Origin: Candidatus Tariuqbacter arcticus
Lineage (GTDB): Bacteria; Electryoneota; Tariuqbacteria; Tariuqbacterales; Tariuqbacteraceae
Assembly: GCA_013202315.1 (NCBI GenBank)
Contig: JABMRZ010000172.1
Span: 1-14,129 of the forward strand
Reading direction: 5' to 3'
Length of the DNA stretch: 14,129 nucleotides
Shown here: in pieces, positions 1 through 7,105 of the stretch
Layout: each line of letters begins with the position of its first letter
Numbering within the stretch: position 1 is the first letter of the stretch
Made by a program: the position numbers and the translations under genes
The notes under the pieces: generated by a model
Told to the model about the DNA's origin: nothing
Databases searched by the model: none
The model's input: only the letters and a program-made list of their open reading frames with translations

Positions 1-194
1 GCGGCATGAGTGCTTACTTTGAAAATATCCGGAACGCAAGTCGGGGAGCCGATTATTTTCATACTAAGTTGTGAAATGGTTCGCCAAAAGACCCTCTTAT
101 GAGGATTTGCCCAGTTATTGCCTTAATAGCCTCAATAGCCAGTGAATTCATACACTACTGCAAAAAGCCACTCAAACAACTTGACAATCGCCAT

Positions 195-222
195 TTCTCG
201 CAGTTCGCTACTCGCAGCTCGC
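195..222. repeat. Degenerate heptamer tandem repeat (4 units)
   Basis: Read on the minus strand, this is four consecutive 7-base units, GCGAGCT, GCGAGTA, GCGAACT and GCGAGAA, with consensus GCGARNN. It starts three bases after the TAG stop of the adjacent FG-GAP repeat gene. Phased heptamer runs of this kind are known as short tandemly repeated repetitive sequences in some bacteria, but I cannot assign a named family. No U-tract follows, so it is not an obvious terminator. The rest of positions 1-194 shows no gene I can support. Confidence 0.55.
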
Positions 223-225
223 ATC

Positions 226-2256
226 CTACTTAATCAACATCACCTTCCTCGCTTGACTGGGGATACTCTCACTTTCCAATGCAATCAAATAAACCCCGCT
301 TGAACACATCCCCGCATCCCACCTAATTTGATGCTCACCCGACGTCATCTGCCCATCCACCAAAGTCACCACGCATTGCCCCAGTTGATTATACACCACC
401 ATCCGCACCGGCAAAGCCCGGTCGAGAGTGAATGAGATGGTGGTGGAAACGTTGAATGGATTAGGATAGTTCTGATGCAGTGTGAAAGTATTAGGTTGGA
501 TTTGTGGATGGGAATTGACAGAATTGTACTCATTATTCCGGTAATACTTGATGCCTCCGCCAGCATATTGACCGGAAAACAGATCCAAATCACCGTCATT
601 ATCTATATCACTGAAAAAAACTCCACCAGTGTAATCATCTATCCCGGCGAATTCATCCGTTACTAAAATAAAATTTGCTATTTCGGGACTACCAATATTC
701 TCATAATATTTAATTCCATAGCCATAAGTGGTAAATAAGTCATAATCACCGTCATAATCATAGTCGACAAAGTGGGGCCGAAGATGTCCATAGCTGGTAA
801 TACCCTGATAATTAGTAGTTACCAACTGAAAATCCATACTGTCCGGCGTGCCGATATTTTGGTAAAAGAAGATCGTCCCTTCAGCTTCCATTGTTCCCAC
901 CATCAAATCTAAATCGCCATCCGCATCTATATCGACCAAATCCGGAAAAACGGATGTATCCCAATAGTCGAAATAATTCAGCACGCTTAAGACCATATCC
1001 GGCTCTTCCGGTGTGCCCCGGTTTTTATAGTATGAAATCCAAGCATGTAGAAGAGTTTCTGTGCCTATGAACATATCGTAATCGCCGTCGGCGTCCATAT
1101 CCCCGAATGTAATATGAACCCCGAAATTAACATCCGGTTCAAAAAAGGGATACTCCTCCCAGACGAAAGACGGGCTGTCCACCGTCCCCACATTGCGGAT
1201 GAAGGGCAGATTGCCATTTCCCCTGCCAGGCAGAAGGTCCAAATCCCCGTCATTGTCGATGTCCACCAGATAAGGCTGACACTGACCGCCGATGTCGAAA
1301 CAGAGGTAGTTGTAAGTAATCTCCTCATAATCATAAACTTCCGGCGTTCCAACATTCCGGTGGAAGGATATATTGCCGGAAGGGGGGTCTTGACTGCCCC
1401 CCACATCCATACCGCAGAAAAGGTCATAATCACCATCGGCGTCTATATCGCAGAATGTCGGTGCGCACTCATACGGCACAGAAGCGCCGGCGAAATCGTC
1501 GGTAACAAAGACGAAATCGTAATTGGCGCTGTCACCCTCGTTGAGGTAGAAATACAGGTCGCCGTTGTCCATTCCGAGAAATAAATCAAAATCACCATCG
1601 TTGTCTATATCGCATAAAGAAGGCTTGATCCAGCCAGAAGAAATCAGATTCTCTAACATAATTATAGGTTCATCGTATTCCCAAACTTGGTTAGTGCCAA
1701 TATTTATATATAATAAAATGTTGCCATAGAACTCACCAGCTATTACATCAAAATCTCCATCTGAGTCAATATCTACAAAATCAGCACCGGTTATATCAAT
1801 GGATGACAATAAATTAATTGTATTAAGAATAAATTGTGGGCATATCGAAGTTCCTTGATTGATATATAATTTTGAATAATAAGTAGACAGTATGAATAAA
1901 TCATAATCATCATCGGCGTCAATGTCCACAAAACTCGGTTTAACCATTCCACCTTCCGCATCTATCGAATCAAAAGCATAGGTCACGAAACAATATTCCG
2001 CCAAGGTAGGTACGCCTATATTCTCATAGTAAGAGATATATGATGTCCCTCCTCCAACGAACAAATCTAAATCGCCATCAGCCTCTATATCAACGAACTC
2101 AGGAGTACATGAACTATAACCCCCAACCCATGGCACAAACGGCTCCCACCCTTCAATCTCGAACGGGAAGGCATCGACTTCCAGAGTAAAATCCTCACCC
2201 TGAGCGAATAAGAAAATAGGGCAAAGAATAAATGAAAATATTATTGCATACTTCAT
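226..2256 (-). CDS. Secreted FG-GAP/VCBS repeat protein with T9SS C-terminal sorting domain
   Basis: This is a 676-residue exported repeat protein. Residues 1-19 form a signal peptide with a hydrophobic core ending in LFAQ. Ten copies of a DxDxDGDxD-like loop begin near residues 56, 111, 162, 216, 270, 332, 386, 442, 498 and 550. This is the FG-GAP/VCBS pattern that builds beta-propeller blades and usually binds calcium. From about residue 588 there is a T9SS type A sorting domain (NYPNPFN at 596-602, then a FlgD-Ig-like fold ending in KVMLIK). By family, such proteins are secreted or anchored at the cell surface; no enzymatic motif is visible. The start is well supported: AAAAGGAG lies six bases upstream of the ATG, and the signal peptide begins there. 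The stop is TAG. A candidate promoter of its own suggests separate transcription. Ligand or substrate is unknown. Confidence 0.93.
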   Translation of the reverse strand: MKYAIIFSFILCPIFLFAQGEDFTLEVDAFPFEIEGWEPFVPWVGGYSSCTPEFVDIEADGDLDLFVGGGTSYISYYENIGVPTLAEYCFVTYAFDSIDAEGGMVKPSFVDIDADDDYDLFILSTYYSKLYINQGTSICPQFILNTINLLSSIDITGADFVDIDSDGDFDVIAGEFYGNILLYINIGTNQVWEYDEPIIMLENLISSGWIKPSLCDIDNDGDFDLFLGMDNGDLYFYLNEGDSANYDFVFVTDDFAGASVPYECAPTFCDIDADGDYDLFCGMDVGGSQDPPSGNISFHRNVGTPEVYDYEEITYNYLCFDIGGQCQPYLVDIDNDGDLDLLPGRGNGNLPFIRNVGTVDSPSFVWEEYPFFEPDVNFGVHITFGDMDADGDYDMFIGTETLLHAWISYYKNRGTPEEPDMVLSVLNYFDYWDTSVFPDLVDIDADGDLDLMVGTMEAEGTIFFYQNIGTPDSMDFQLVTTNYQGITSYGHLRPHFVDYDYDGDYDLFTTYGYGIKYYENIGSPEIANFILVTDEFAGIDDYTGGVFFSDIDNDGDLDLFSGQYAGGGIKYYRNNEYNSVNSHPQIQPNTFTLHQNYPNPFNVSTTISFTLDRALPVRMVVYNQLGQCVVTLVDGQMTSGEHQIRWDAGMCSSGVYLIALESESIPSQARKVMLIK

Positions 2257-2275
2257 CTCAATCTCCTTTTTTCAC

Positions 2276-2304
2276 AATATACGAAGTATTAATTGGAAAA
2301 TCAA
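2276..2304 (-). promoter_or_regulatory. Candidate promoter for the FG-GAP repeat gene
   Basis: On the minus strand a TTGATT -35 box (2304-2299) and a TATATT -10 box (2281-2276) are separated by exactly 17 bases. The transcript would start only about 12-14 bases before the ATG at 2256, just reaching the AAAAGGAG ribosome-binding site, so the leader would be very short. This is a motif match only, and the organism's sigma-factor preference is unknown. Confidence 0.38.
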
Positions 2305-2306
2305 GC

Positions 2307-2329
2307 AGGGGCGAGACAGCCTCGCCCCT
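2307..2329. repeat. GC-rich palindromic element (hairpin), copy 1
   Basis: A perfect 9-bp inverted repeat (AGGGGCGAG and CTCGCCCCT) surrounds a 5-base loop. It starts 15 bases after the stop codon of the deiminase gene. It shares the GTAGGGGCGA outer sequence with the hairpin at 5162-5192. The downstream minus-strand sequence (TGCTTGATTTTCC) has only a weak T-run, so termination is possible but unproven. It may instead be a dispersed palindromic repeat. Confidence 0.7.
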
Positions 2330-2344
2330 ACAGTCAATTGAATA

Positions 2345-5044
2345 CTATTTCAACAACAACATCTTGCCAATCCGATTGAAGCTTTTGCCCGATGCTTGAC
2401 CTTTGGCTTCGAATCGATAGAAGTAGAGCCCCGAAGCGACCGGGAAACTGCCGCTGGAACACCCGTTCCATGTTGCTTTGCGGTATCCTGAAGATTCTAA
2501 TCCATCAACCAAAACCGCAACCCTCTGCCCCAGCATATTGTATATCGCCAATTTTACTTGGGACAATTCAGGAAGTTCATATCTGATGGTGGTAGTTGGA
2601 TTGAAGGGATTGGGATAGTTCTGATTTAGAGAATAATGATCGGGAAGAGCAGCGCCCACTCCATTCAAACCCAAACCCGCCACTTCAGGCTGAGTAGGAT
2701 AAAAGTAATGCAGGATCTGGCGGAAGATATTTTCCTGAGAGCTTACCGGGTTGTTTCCTACCAAACCGGAGAATTCGAAACACAACCCCACAGTACTATG
2801 CGTTTCAACCTGATTGGCAACGCCGATACCGATATCATCATATTGGAAAATCAATTCAGCTCCGACAGTAGATTCGATTTGGTCGATATAACTGTTTGTG
2901 CCAATGTAATCAAAGGACATTCCTTCGGTGAATGTGCCCTCGACTCCGAGAATGGGGTTTTCTATTTCATCACCGTCATTCAAACCGACGATTCCAAACG
3001 CTTCACATAATTCTTCATGATAGGGATCATACACCCAGCAGTCACCTCCTTCAAGGTAGACATTATGACCATTGTTGATGTAATCCACAATAGCCTCTTC
3101 CTGGCTCTGGTCGAGGACATAGTTAGCGGAATAGACTCCTAAAAATATGAACATGTTTTCGAAGCGGTTGAGATTGCCCGGTTCTTCGACGGTATAGACG
3201 GACTGTATCCCGGCGCGTTCCAGCATTTCATAGATAACTTGCCCTGAACCTTGCCCGCAGGCGTTCCACACACAAGTGCGCGCTCCTCCCACCACATCAA
3301 TGGTATAATATCCTATTGGAGGGTCGTAGGTTATGTTCTGATTGATGGAAGTGTCAACCGCTTTTATCCGCAATTGAATCTGGTCGTCAGGCTGAATCGC
3401 GCCGGTGAGGGTGCCATCATAATAAACGGCGCTTAAGGGTTGAAGCGACATCTCAACCGTATCCTGGGGTATCCCATTTATCATATATTCCAAGGAAACT
3501 GAAGACACCCAAAGATTGTCTAGGACATAGGCCATCAAAGTGAGCGGCCAATTGTTGACCATGATATACGAGGGGGGATCAAACTCCACAATTGGAGGTA
3601 TTATATCTGGTCCCACGAAGAAATGGTGGGGGTTGCCGTCACCGATATAGGGATGGTTCTCCTGCCTGCCGGATTCGTCCTCGGTGGATAGGTAATAGTA
3701 TATATCTGTTCCGTCAGGCTGTTCAGAAATGAAAGCGGTATATGTATCGCCGACTACGGAAGTCATAGTGACCGAAGTGTAGTGCCCACCTTCAGTTTTC
3801 CATAAGACCGCAGGCGAGCCGGGCAGAAGCGGTTGGTCGCTGTAAGGGTGAACCAGGGCTTCCACCAGGTAATCCCCGCCGGTATTTTCACGATCGTGCA
3901 GGGGGATATGAACGATTCTCAGCATATAACGGTCGGTAATGCCCATCGTCCGGCAGTGGAGCGCATCATTGCTGCTCCAACCGTGTGTGAATCCGAGGAC
4001 TTCGTAGCCTGGCATCGCCTCCTCCCAAGTGTGCATCGCCTGTTCATCCAGGGGATTATTGAACAGCGGCACCAGCACTTTATTATTTAGTATCAAAGCA
4101 TTCGTATAAGGAGTGCTTGATATACAATCTATACGCACTACTTCGTAGGGACGGCCGTATGAACTCACCAGGCTGGCAAAATATTCAGCTCTGGCCTCCA
4201 GTAGGGGGTTAGGCGGGTCGAGGCGCTTGACCAATATCCGCCCCGGATGTAAAAGTTTAGCCCAACAGTCGATGTGATGAATTCCGCCGGATTGAATGTA
4301 TTCCAATTTGTGGTATGGGTCTAATCCGAGGTATTCAAGCATTATTGAATCAACTTCCGCTGGAAACAATTCGGGATTTTCATCCAAGACCAAGCATGTG
4401 GACATTCCCACGCCCATCCCATCACTCATATAATTCCCCCCGGTATGAATCAGCGGCAGCCCGTAGACCGGGATACCCAGCGAATCCCCCAGAACCCTCG
4501 GAATGCGATTGTCGTCCGGTCGCGAGGGGCGGTTGTAAATATGGTTAATTATTCCCTGGTTTCCTTCACCGTCAAAAATATACCAGGGACCATAGTCTCG
4601 TGTGTACATGGTATTGGTGGGAGCAATCAGCCAGGTGCAGTTATTTATGTTGACGCCGTAGTTGTTATACTGGTTGTAGGCGGTCTGCAACTGCGCTTCG
4701 GAAGCGACAATGGTCATCACCTCGACATCCTCCGCCATCTCCGCAACCAGAATCAAAGGAATTGCTAGGGGGTATCTGATAAGCACACCGGTCATCGGCT
4801 CCCATTCCGCGGGATTCAAAGCGGGCTGGGGCGGCGGCTCATCGGTGGGGTAGATGATGGGGAACAGGTGTTCGTGCTCTATCTCCCAAGGAGTCTTCTC
4901 AATGGGAAGCTCGATTCCCATTTCGATGTTCCAGGAGGGAGATGGCGTTGGGGAATCTTCAGCCGCAAATGATAGGTTGACGCACAGAAGGGTAAAAATA
5001 AGGGCGAATGAGACCCATTTTGAGCGAAAAAGCGAGCGAATCAT
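2345..5044 (-). CDS. Secreted PPAD-type peptidylarginine deiminase with GATase-like and T9SS domains
   Basis: The product has 899 residues. Residues 1-28 are a clear signal peptide (MIRSLFRSK, hydrophobic stretch, SFAA). Residues 77-405 match the Porphyromonas-type peptidylarginine deiminase/agmatine deiminase family, which converts arginine side chains to citrulline and releases ammonia. Candidate catalytic residues are D150 (TRDYGPW), H257 and D259 (HHIDCW), N315 (YTNALI) and C364 (DALHCRTMGI). Their spacing closely follows the P. gingivalis enzyme as I recall it. Two Ig-like segments follow (about 406-584). A GATase1/ThuA-like domain (about 587-783, EGGDCWVYDP) of the kind seen in other T9SS proteins comes next, then a T9SS sorting domain (NYPNPFNP at 809-816). 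An in-frame extension up to 5200 exists, but it translates the palindromic repeat and lacks a secretion signal, so I start at 5044. The ribosome-binding site there is weak (GGGGG). The stop is TAG. Whether it acts on proteins, peptides or a small guanidine is not determined. Confidence 0.9.
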   Translation of the reverse strand: MIRSLFRSKWVSFALIFTLLCVNLSFAAEDSPTPSPSWNIEMGIELPIEKTPWEIEHEHLFPIIYPTDEPPPQPALNPAEWEPMTGVLIRYPLAIPLILVAEMAEDVEVMTIVASEAQLQTAYNQYNNYGVNINNCTWLIAPTNTMYTRDYGPWYIFDGEGNQGIINHIYNRPSRPDDNRIPRVLGDSLGIPVYGLPLIHTGGNYMSDGMGVGMSTCLVLDENPELFPAEVDSIMLEYLGLDPYHKLEYIQSGGIHHIDCWAKLLHPGRILVKRLDPPNPLLEARAEYFASLVSSYGRPYEVVRIDCISSTPYTNALILNNKVLVPLFNNPLDEQAMHTWEEAMPGYEVLGFTHGWSSNDALHCRTMGITDRYMLRIVHIPLHDRENTGGDYLVEALVHPYSDQPLLPGSPAVLWKTEGGHYTSVTMTSVVGDTYTAFISEQPDGTDIYYYLSTEDESGRQENHPYIGDGNPHHFFVGPDIIPPIVEFDPPSYIMVNNWPLTLMAYVLDNLWVSSVSLEYMINGIPQDTVEMSLQPLSAVYYDGTLTGAIQPDDQIQLRIKAVDTSINQNITYDPPIGYYTIDVVGGARTCVWNACGQGSGQVIYEMLERAGIQSVYTVEEPGNLNRFENMFIFLGVYSANYVLDQSQEEAIVDYINNGHNVYLEGGDCWVYDPYHEELCEAFGIVGLNDGDEIENPILGVEGTFTEGMSFDYIGTNSYIDQIESTVGAELIFQYDDIGIGVANQVETHSTVGLCFEFSGLVGNNPVSSQENIFRQILHYFYPTQPEVAGLGLNGVGAALPDHYSLNQNYPNPFNPTTTIRYELPELSQVKLAIYNMLGQRVAVLVDGLESSGYRKATWNGCSSGSFPVASGLYFYRFEAKGQASGKSFNRIGKMLLLK

Positions 5045-5094
5045 GGTGGAACCCCCGATACTGAATTGAGTAAAACAATAAAAGGAATTATTAG

Positions 5095-5123
5095 AATATA
5101 AGCAATTCTTACCCCAAAACCAA
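5095..5123 (-). promoter_or_regulatory. Candidate promoter for the deiminase gene
   Basis: On the minus strand TTGGTT (5123-5118) and TATATT (5100-5095) are separated by 17 bases, about 50 bases ahead of the chosen ATG at 5044. The -10 box is identical to that of the candidate promoter at 2276-2304, while the -35 box is poor. The position supports the shorter start, because the longer reading frame would begin upstream of this promoter. Confidence 0.3.
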
Positions 5124-5147
5124 GAGACTTTATCGCGCAAGTAATTT

Positions 5148-5159
5148 CTGTCATGACAG
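5148..5159. promoter_or_regulatory. Perfect 12-bp palindrome upstream of the deiminase promoter
   Basis: CTGTCATGACAG reads the same on both strands and lies about 25 bases upstream of the candidate -35 box. It could be an operator for a dimeric regulator. A single short palindrome can also arise by chance, and no regulator gene is adjacent. Confidence 0.2.
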
Positions 5160-5161
5160 TA

Positions 5162-5192
5162 AGTAGGGGCGACCCGCCGGGTCACCCCTACT
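5162..5192. repeat. GC-rich palindromic element (hairpin), copy 2
   Basis: Fourteen-base arms (AGTAGGGGCGACCC and GGGTCACCCCTACT) with one mismatch enclose a 3-base loop. In a minus-strand transcript the mismatch becomes a G-U wobble, so the RNA stem is unbroken. It begins 16 bases after the stop of the broken LamG/T9SS gene. On the plus strand it is followed by TTTT, giving a terminator-like shape in that direction, although no plus-strand gene is present. It shares outer sequence with the hairpin at 2307-2329. Confidence 0.75.
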
Positions 5193-5208
5193 TTTTCCAT
5201 TTCCCTTT

Positions 5209-6744
5209 TTACTTCAGCACAATTACTTTCTTCATTGTTGTAAAACTACCGGTTTTTAAGCAGATGAAGTATAATCCGCTTCCCACTTTTTCACCCCTGT
5301 TATTTCGACCGTTCCACACAGTTGCATGATAACCGGATTTCATCGGTTCATCCAATACCGGAAGCTGATAACGAATAGCGGTTTCCAAGTTAAAAGGATT
5401 TGGATAAATCTGGAAAGAGAAATCGATCCCGATAGCGCTTCCCTGAGACCCTTTCTCCTCTACCGCCAGAGTATCATCTTCATACTCATCCTCAAACAAC
5501 CCTGCCTGCTAACAGGCTAAATTGCCTAATGCTTCAGTCATCCAGTGGGTGGCTTCGTGGTTTTCGTAATAATTGCTCACCAGGTTGCCAATAACAGGAT
5601 CAAACTCGTAAAACCATAGCCAGCGCATGGTATGATCGGTGCCATCAGAATATCCGGGGTCGAGATGGCTTCGAAAAGTGGGGTGAGTGGTGTCCGCGTT
5701 ACTCCAGACAACCTCGGTGAATGAGTTGCAGAAACGCTCCAGCATCTCTGTAGGATAAGCCGAGGAGAACATGTAATCATGAGAAGCCTTAATCACAAAC
5801 TCTATATCAAGATTTGCATGTCCTACATCCTCCGGCCGCTTATAGGCATATGAATAGAGATTATAACCGACGCTGTCGGGAAAACCCTCCGCCTTACCAA
5901 GAATATAATTGTAGTACTTGGGGCTGCACTCGGTAAATTTTACCCAGAGTTCAATCCGGGTAAAATTATCCAGGTCAGGGTGATGAGGAACGACGATATA
6001 GTCATAATCGAACTCCATCGCCAGACCAGCTATGCCTGCAACCTATTGAGGGGAACCATTTATAGTCCCGTTATGTCCATTCCCGGAAATATCTCTCGCA
6101 TCACCCTCCAAAGGCCACCAGGCCACCAGGCTGTCCCCCTGATGTATCTTTACCTCATCTATAATTCCTTCAAGATAGGCAGAATAAGGACAGTCAACCC
6201 GCCTTCCCATGTATAAGTCCGCATCGGTTGAAAGCGGTTCCCAGGGAGCCGATTCTTCAAATAATAGATTGACACCGGTGCTGTCATACATATTCACCCT
6301 GACGGAATCGCTTTCGCAAAGGACTTCAATATAATACCACTCGTTCTCTCCCACCGGTTCAGGCATCTGTACTCCCTGGTGTTCTCCTGGCTCAGCATAC
6401 CCTCTGAAATATAGGAGGTCGCTATAGTCATAGTATCTCCAAACATAGGCATCCAAGGGATAGGGGCAGTAGCAAAGACCTTTCCTGGGATACTGCACAT
6501 TAACCCACTGCCAATTGGGACCAGTGTATTCCCATTCGCCAAAATCCTGAAAGTGGTTAGCAGCCATCTCCGTTACTGTGTCGTAATAATAATCACTTAA
6601 ACTTGGATCCGGGGTTTGATAATAGGGAGGTTCATAGTAAGGCAGGCGGGTTATCTGGTGCAGATTCATTCTCGATGTGTCCGACCTTTCGAAACGATAT
6701 GCCAAGAAGATGGAGGGATTAGGATGGGTATGGGACTTTAGTAT
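5209..6744 (-). pseudogene. Broken secreted LamG-like protein gene with T9SS tail
   Basis: One reading frame runs through the whole interval but is stopped by TAG at 6045-6043 and 5511-5509, with no frameshift. The first piece looks like the end of one concanavalin-A/LamG-like domain (GIIDEVKIHQG), followed by the start of another (LVAWWPLEGDARDISGNGHNG). The first TAG stands where such domains usually have tryptophan (SPQ-stop-VAGIAGLAMEF), so TGG to TAG is the simplest change. The second TAG lies in the linker before the sorting tail. The tail begins normally (IYPNPFNLETAIRYQLP) but then jumps to VLDEPMKSGYHATVWNG. Compared with the deiminase tail, it lacks about 19 residues. No signal peptide or credible start exists: the frame meets a TAG at 6747-6745 that ends a restriction-gene remnant. 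I infer that the 5' end was lost at the island junction. Three separate short genes are an unlikely alternative, as none has a ribosome-binding site. Confidence 0.82.
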
Positions 6745-6903
6745 CTATATTGAACTTGAATAAGGCAATGATTTAATATAACTTTCCATAAATTCAAAGT
6801 CGGGTTGTCCGTTTTTTGATGGCAATTTTATATGTGATTTTTTTATTCTTGTCTGACCACTTTCTCTGCCGTAATTATATCTATATTGTTCTAAATTCAA
6901 GGA
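6745..6903 (-). pseudogene. Severed C-terminal tail of a second target-recognition domain (HsdS-like)
   Basis: About 51 codons are open here, ending in TAG at 6747-6745. They read LNLEQYRYNYGRESG, then IKLPSKNGQPDFEFMESY and IKSLPYSSSI. This matches the end of the neighbouring Type IIG protein (YKYCFGRKA, then IALPVDSNNKPDWEFMENY and IKSLPYSYNL). In this family the tail closes a DNA target-recognition domain. The rest of the domain and the methyltransferase part are absent: the frame meets TAA at 6906-6904. It is therefore a leftover from a second gene or from a specificity swap. It sits directly against the truncated LamG gene. Confidence 0.8.
6761..6806. repeat. Direct repeat copy B (target-recognition tail)
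   Basis: This 46-base stretch differs from 7122-7167 at about five positions by eye. It encodes the GQPDFEFMESYIKSLPY end of the severed domain. The two copies lie in the same orientation 361 bases apart, so they could support recombination that deletes or exchanges the material between them. Confidence 0.75.
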
Positions 6904-7092
6904 TTATAGTTTTAATATTTTCCATATTAAAGAGTCATTTTCTTTGCCAACGGTTATCTCAAATTCTCCTTCTTTGTATCCTTCATTTATAAACTTTTTT
7001 ATCATTTCTTCCCAATCAGTATCGAGTATATCAATATCTTTTTATCTTAAAAACCATTGTATATTATGAAATAATATTTTTGATGTGTTCAT
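6904..7092 (-). pseudogene. Small ORF interrupted by one stop codon
   Basis: An ATG at 7092, 13 bases after the stop of the R-M gene, opens 16 codons (MNTSKILFHNIQWFLR) before TAA at 7044-7042. The same frame then continues as KDIDILDTDWEEMIKKF and INEGYKEGEF, ending IWKILKL with TAA at 6906-6904. The total would be about 62 residues. The continuity and acidic-helical look suggest one small protein with a single nonsense change (for example GAA to TAA). There is no convincing ribosome-binding site. It resembles small uncharacterised proteins I associate loosely with accessory regions, but I do not recognise a family or function. Confidence 0.4.
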
Positions 7093-7105
7093 GATAATAA
7101 TACGA

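Noticed and set aside
1114..1584. 156-codon plus-strand frame
   Set aside because: It lies antisense to the FG-GAP gene. Its openness follows from the repeated GAxxTxGAxGGxGA codon pattern of the DxDxDGD loops, and it shows no domain or ribosome-binding site.
5162..5196. Rho-independent terminator for minus-strand genes
   Set aside because: The T-run follows the hairpin only on the plus strand. On the minus strand the stem is followed by mixed sequence, so I list it as a palindromic repeat.
5045..5200. N-terminal extension of the deiminase frame to a start at 5200
   Set aside because: The extra 52 codons translate the palindromic repeat at 5162-5192 and bury the signal peptide. The start at 5044 begins directly with a secretion signal.
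5509..6705. Two separate genes (6705-6043 and 6018-5509) in place of one broken gene
   Set aside because: Both are in the same frame, their junction falls inside a LamG-like domain, and neither has a ribosome-binding site or a convincing start (the upstream one would need TTG).
5209..6744. Recoded TAG (alternative genetic code or pyrrolysine)
   Set aside because: TAG ends three genes in this window exactly at conserved C-termini, so it works as an ordinary stop here.
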